From a virus: a stretch of 33,650 bases of DNA. A program made the translations under genes and the position numbers. Of this stretch, positions 33,650 to 33,650 are shown piece by piece (position 1 is the first letter of the stretch; every line of letters starts with the position of its first letter). Below the pieces are notes generated by a model. It made no database searches and was not told where the DNA came from. It saw only the letters and a program-made list of their open reading frames with translations. Location: positions 1-33,650 of IMG/VR virus record IMGVR_UViG_3300013131_000131. The stretch is one strand, 5' to 3'.

Positions 33650-33650
33650 C

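Larger units (their letters stand above)
16826..33650 (-). repeat. Right arm of the perfect inverted repeat
   Basis: Exact reverse complement of 1-16825. It carries the same genes in opposite orientation and adds no new coding information. The absence of any substitution or indel, the exactly equal arm lengths and the lack of a spacer point to an assembly or fold-back amplification artefact. A biological inverted duplication cannot be excluded from sequence alone. Confidence 0.98.

Noticed and set aside
1-33650. The inverted repeat as transposon ends or a composite mobile element
   Set aside because: No transposase, integrase or target-site duplication is present, and the repeat covers the whole window rather than its edges.

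Overview
The whole window is one perfect inverted repeat. Bases 16826-33650 are the exact reverse complement of bases 1-16825, so position x matches position 33651-x, with no spacer at the fold and no difference between the arms that I can find. The window therefore holds only 16,825 bp of unique information: a block of late (virion and lysis) genes from a tailed bacteriophage, present twice head to head. The likeliest explanation is a fold-back or assembly artefact. The fold lies inside a phage fibre gene, in the middle of a common tail-fibre motif; the arms are exactly equal in length; and they show no divergence. A real head-to-head molecule is possible but would need read-level proof.

The host is probably a high-GC bacterium, most likely an actinobacterium. 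This rests on the high GC, strong G/C third-position preference, almost exclusive use of TGA stops, start-stop overlaps (TGATG, ATGA, GTGA), a candidate leaderless promoter, and the resemblance of several products to actinophage virion proteins as I remember them. It is an inference and the sequence does not prove it. No terminase, portal, integrase, replication gene or tRNA is present, so this is a fragment of a larger genome. No tape-measure or tail-tube gene is seen, which fits a short-tailed (podovirus-like) virion.

Left arm, all genes on the + strand. Bases 2-4539: four helical, probably internal or minor virion proteins; the first is cut by the window edge. Bases 4540-4749: a 210-nt gap with stem-loops. 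Bases 4750-6771: scaffolding protein, a small four-cysteine zinc-ribbon-like protein, and an HK97-fold major capsid protein of the SU10/DUF5309 type. Bases 6785-6826: a strong TTCG-loop hairpin followed at once by a -10-like box. Bases 6827-7567: a glycosyltransferase. Bases 7557-11254: tail fibre, beta-helix tailspike, and a second appendage protein that shares its N-terminal module with the fibre. Bases 11251-12207: neck/adaptor-like protein. Bases 12204-14054: large beta-rich, propeller-like tail protein. Bases 14054-15304: fibre with a C1q-like tip. Bases 15301-16458: M15-type endolysin and two small membrane proteins (candidate holins). Bases 16458-16754: small beta-sandwich virion protein. 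Bases 16751-16825: first 25 codons of another fibre-like gene, cut by the fold.

Right arm (16826-33650): the same genes in reverse order on the - strand. They are listed so that the annotation is complete, but should not be counted as extra genes.

The genes work as one late-expression unit. Capsid proteins assemble around the scaffold, neck and tail proteins complete the particle, several alternative appendages bind the host surface, the glycosyltransferase may modify virion or host glycans, and the lysis group releases progeny. Nearly all genes are translationally coupled. The only gaps longer than 12 nt between genes are 4540-4749 and 6772-6826.
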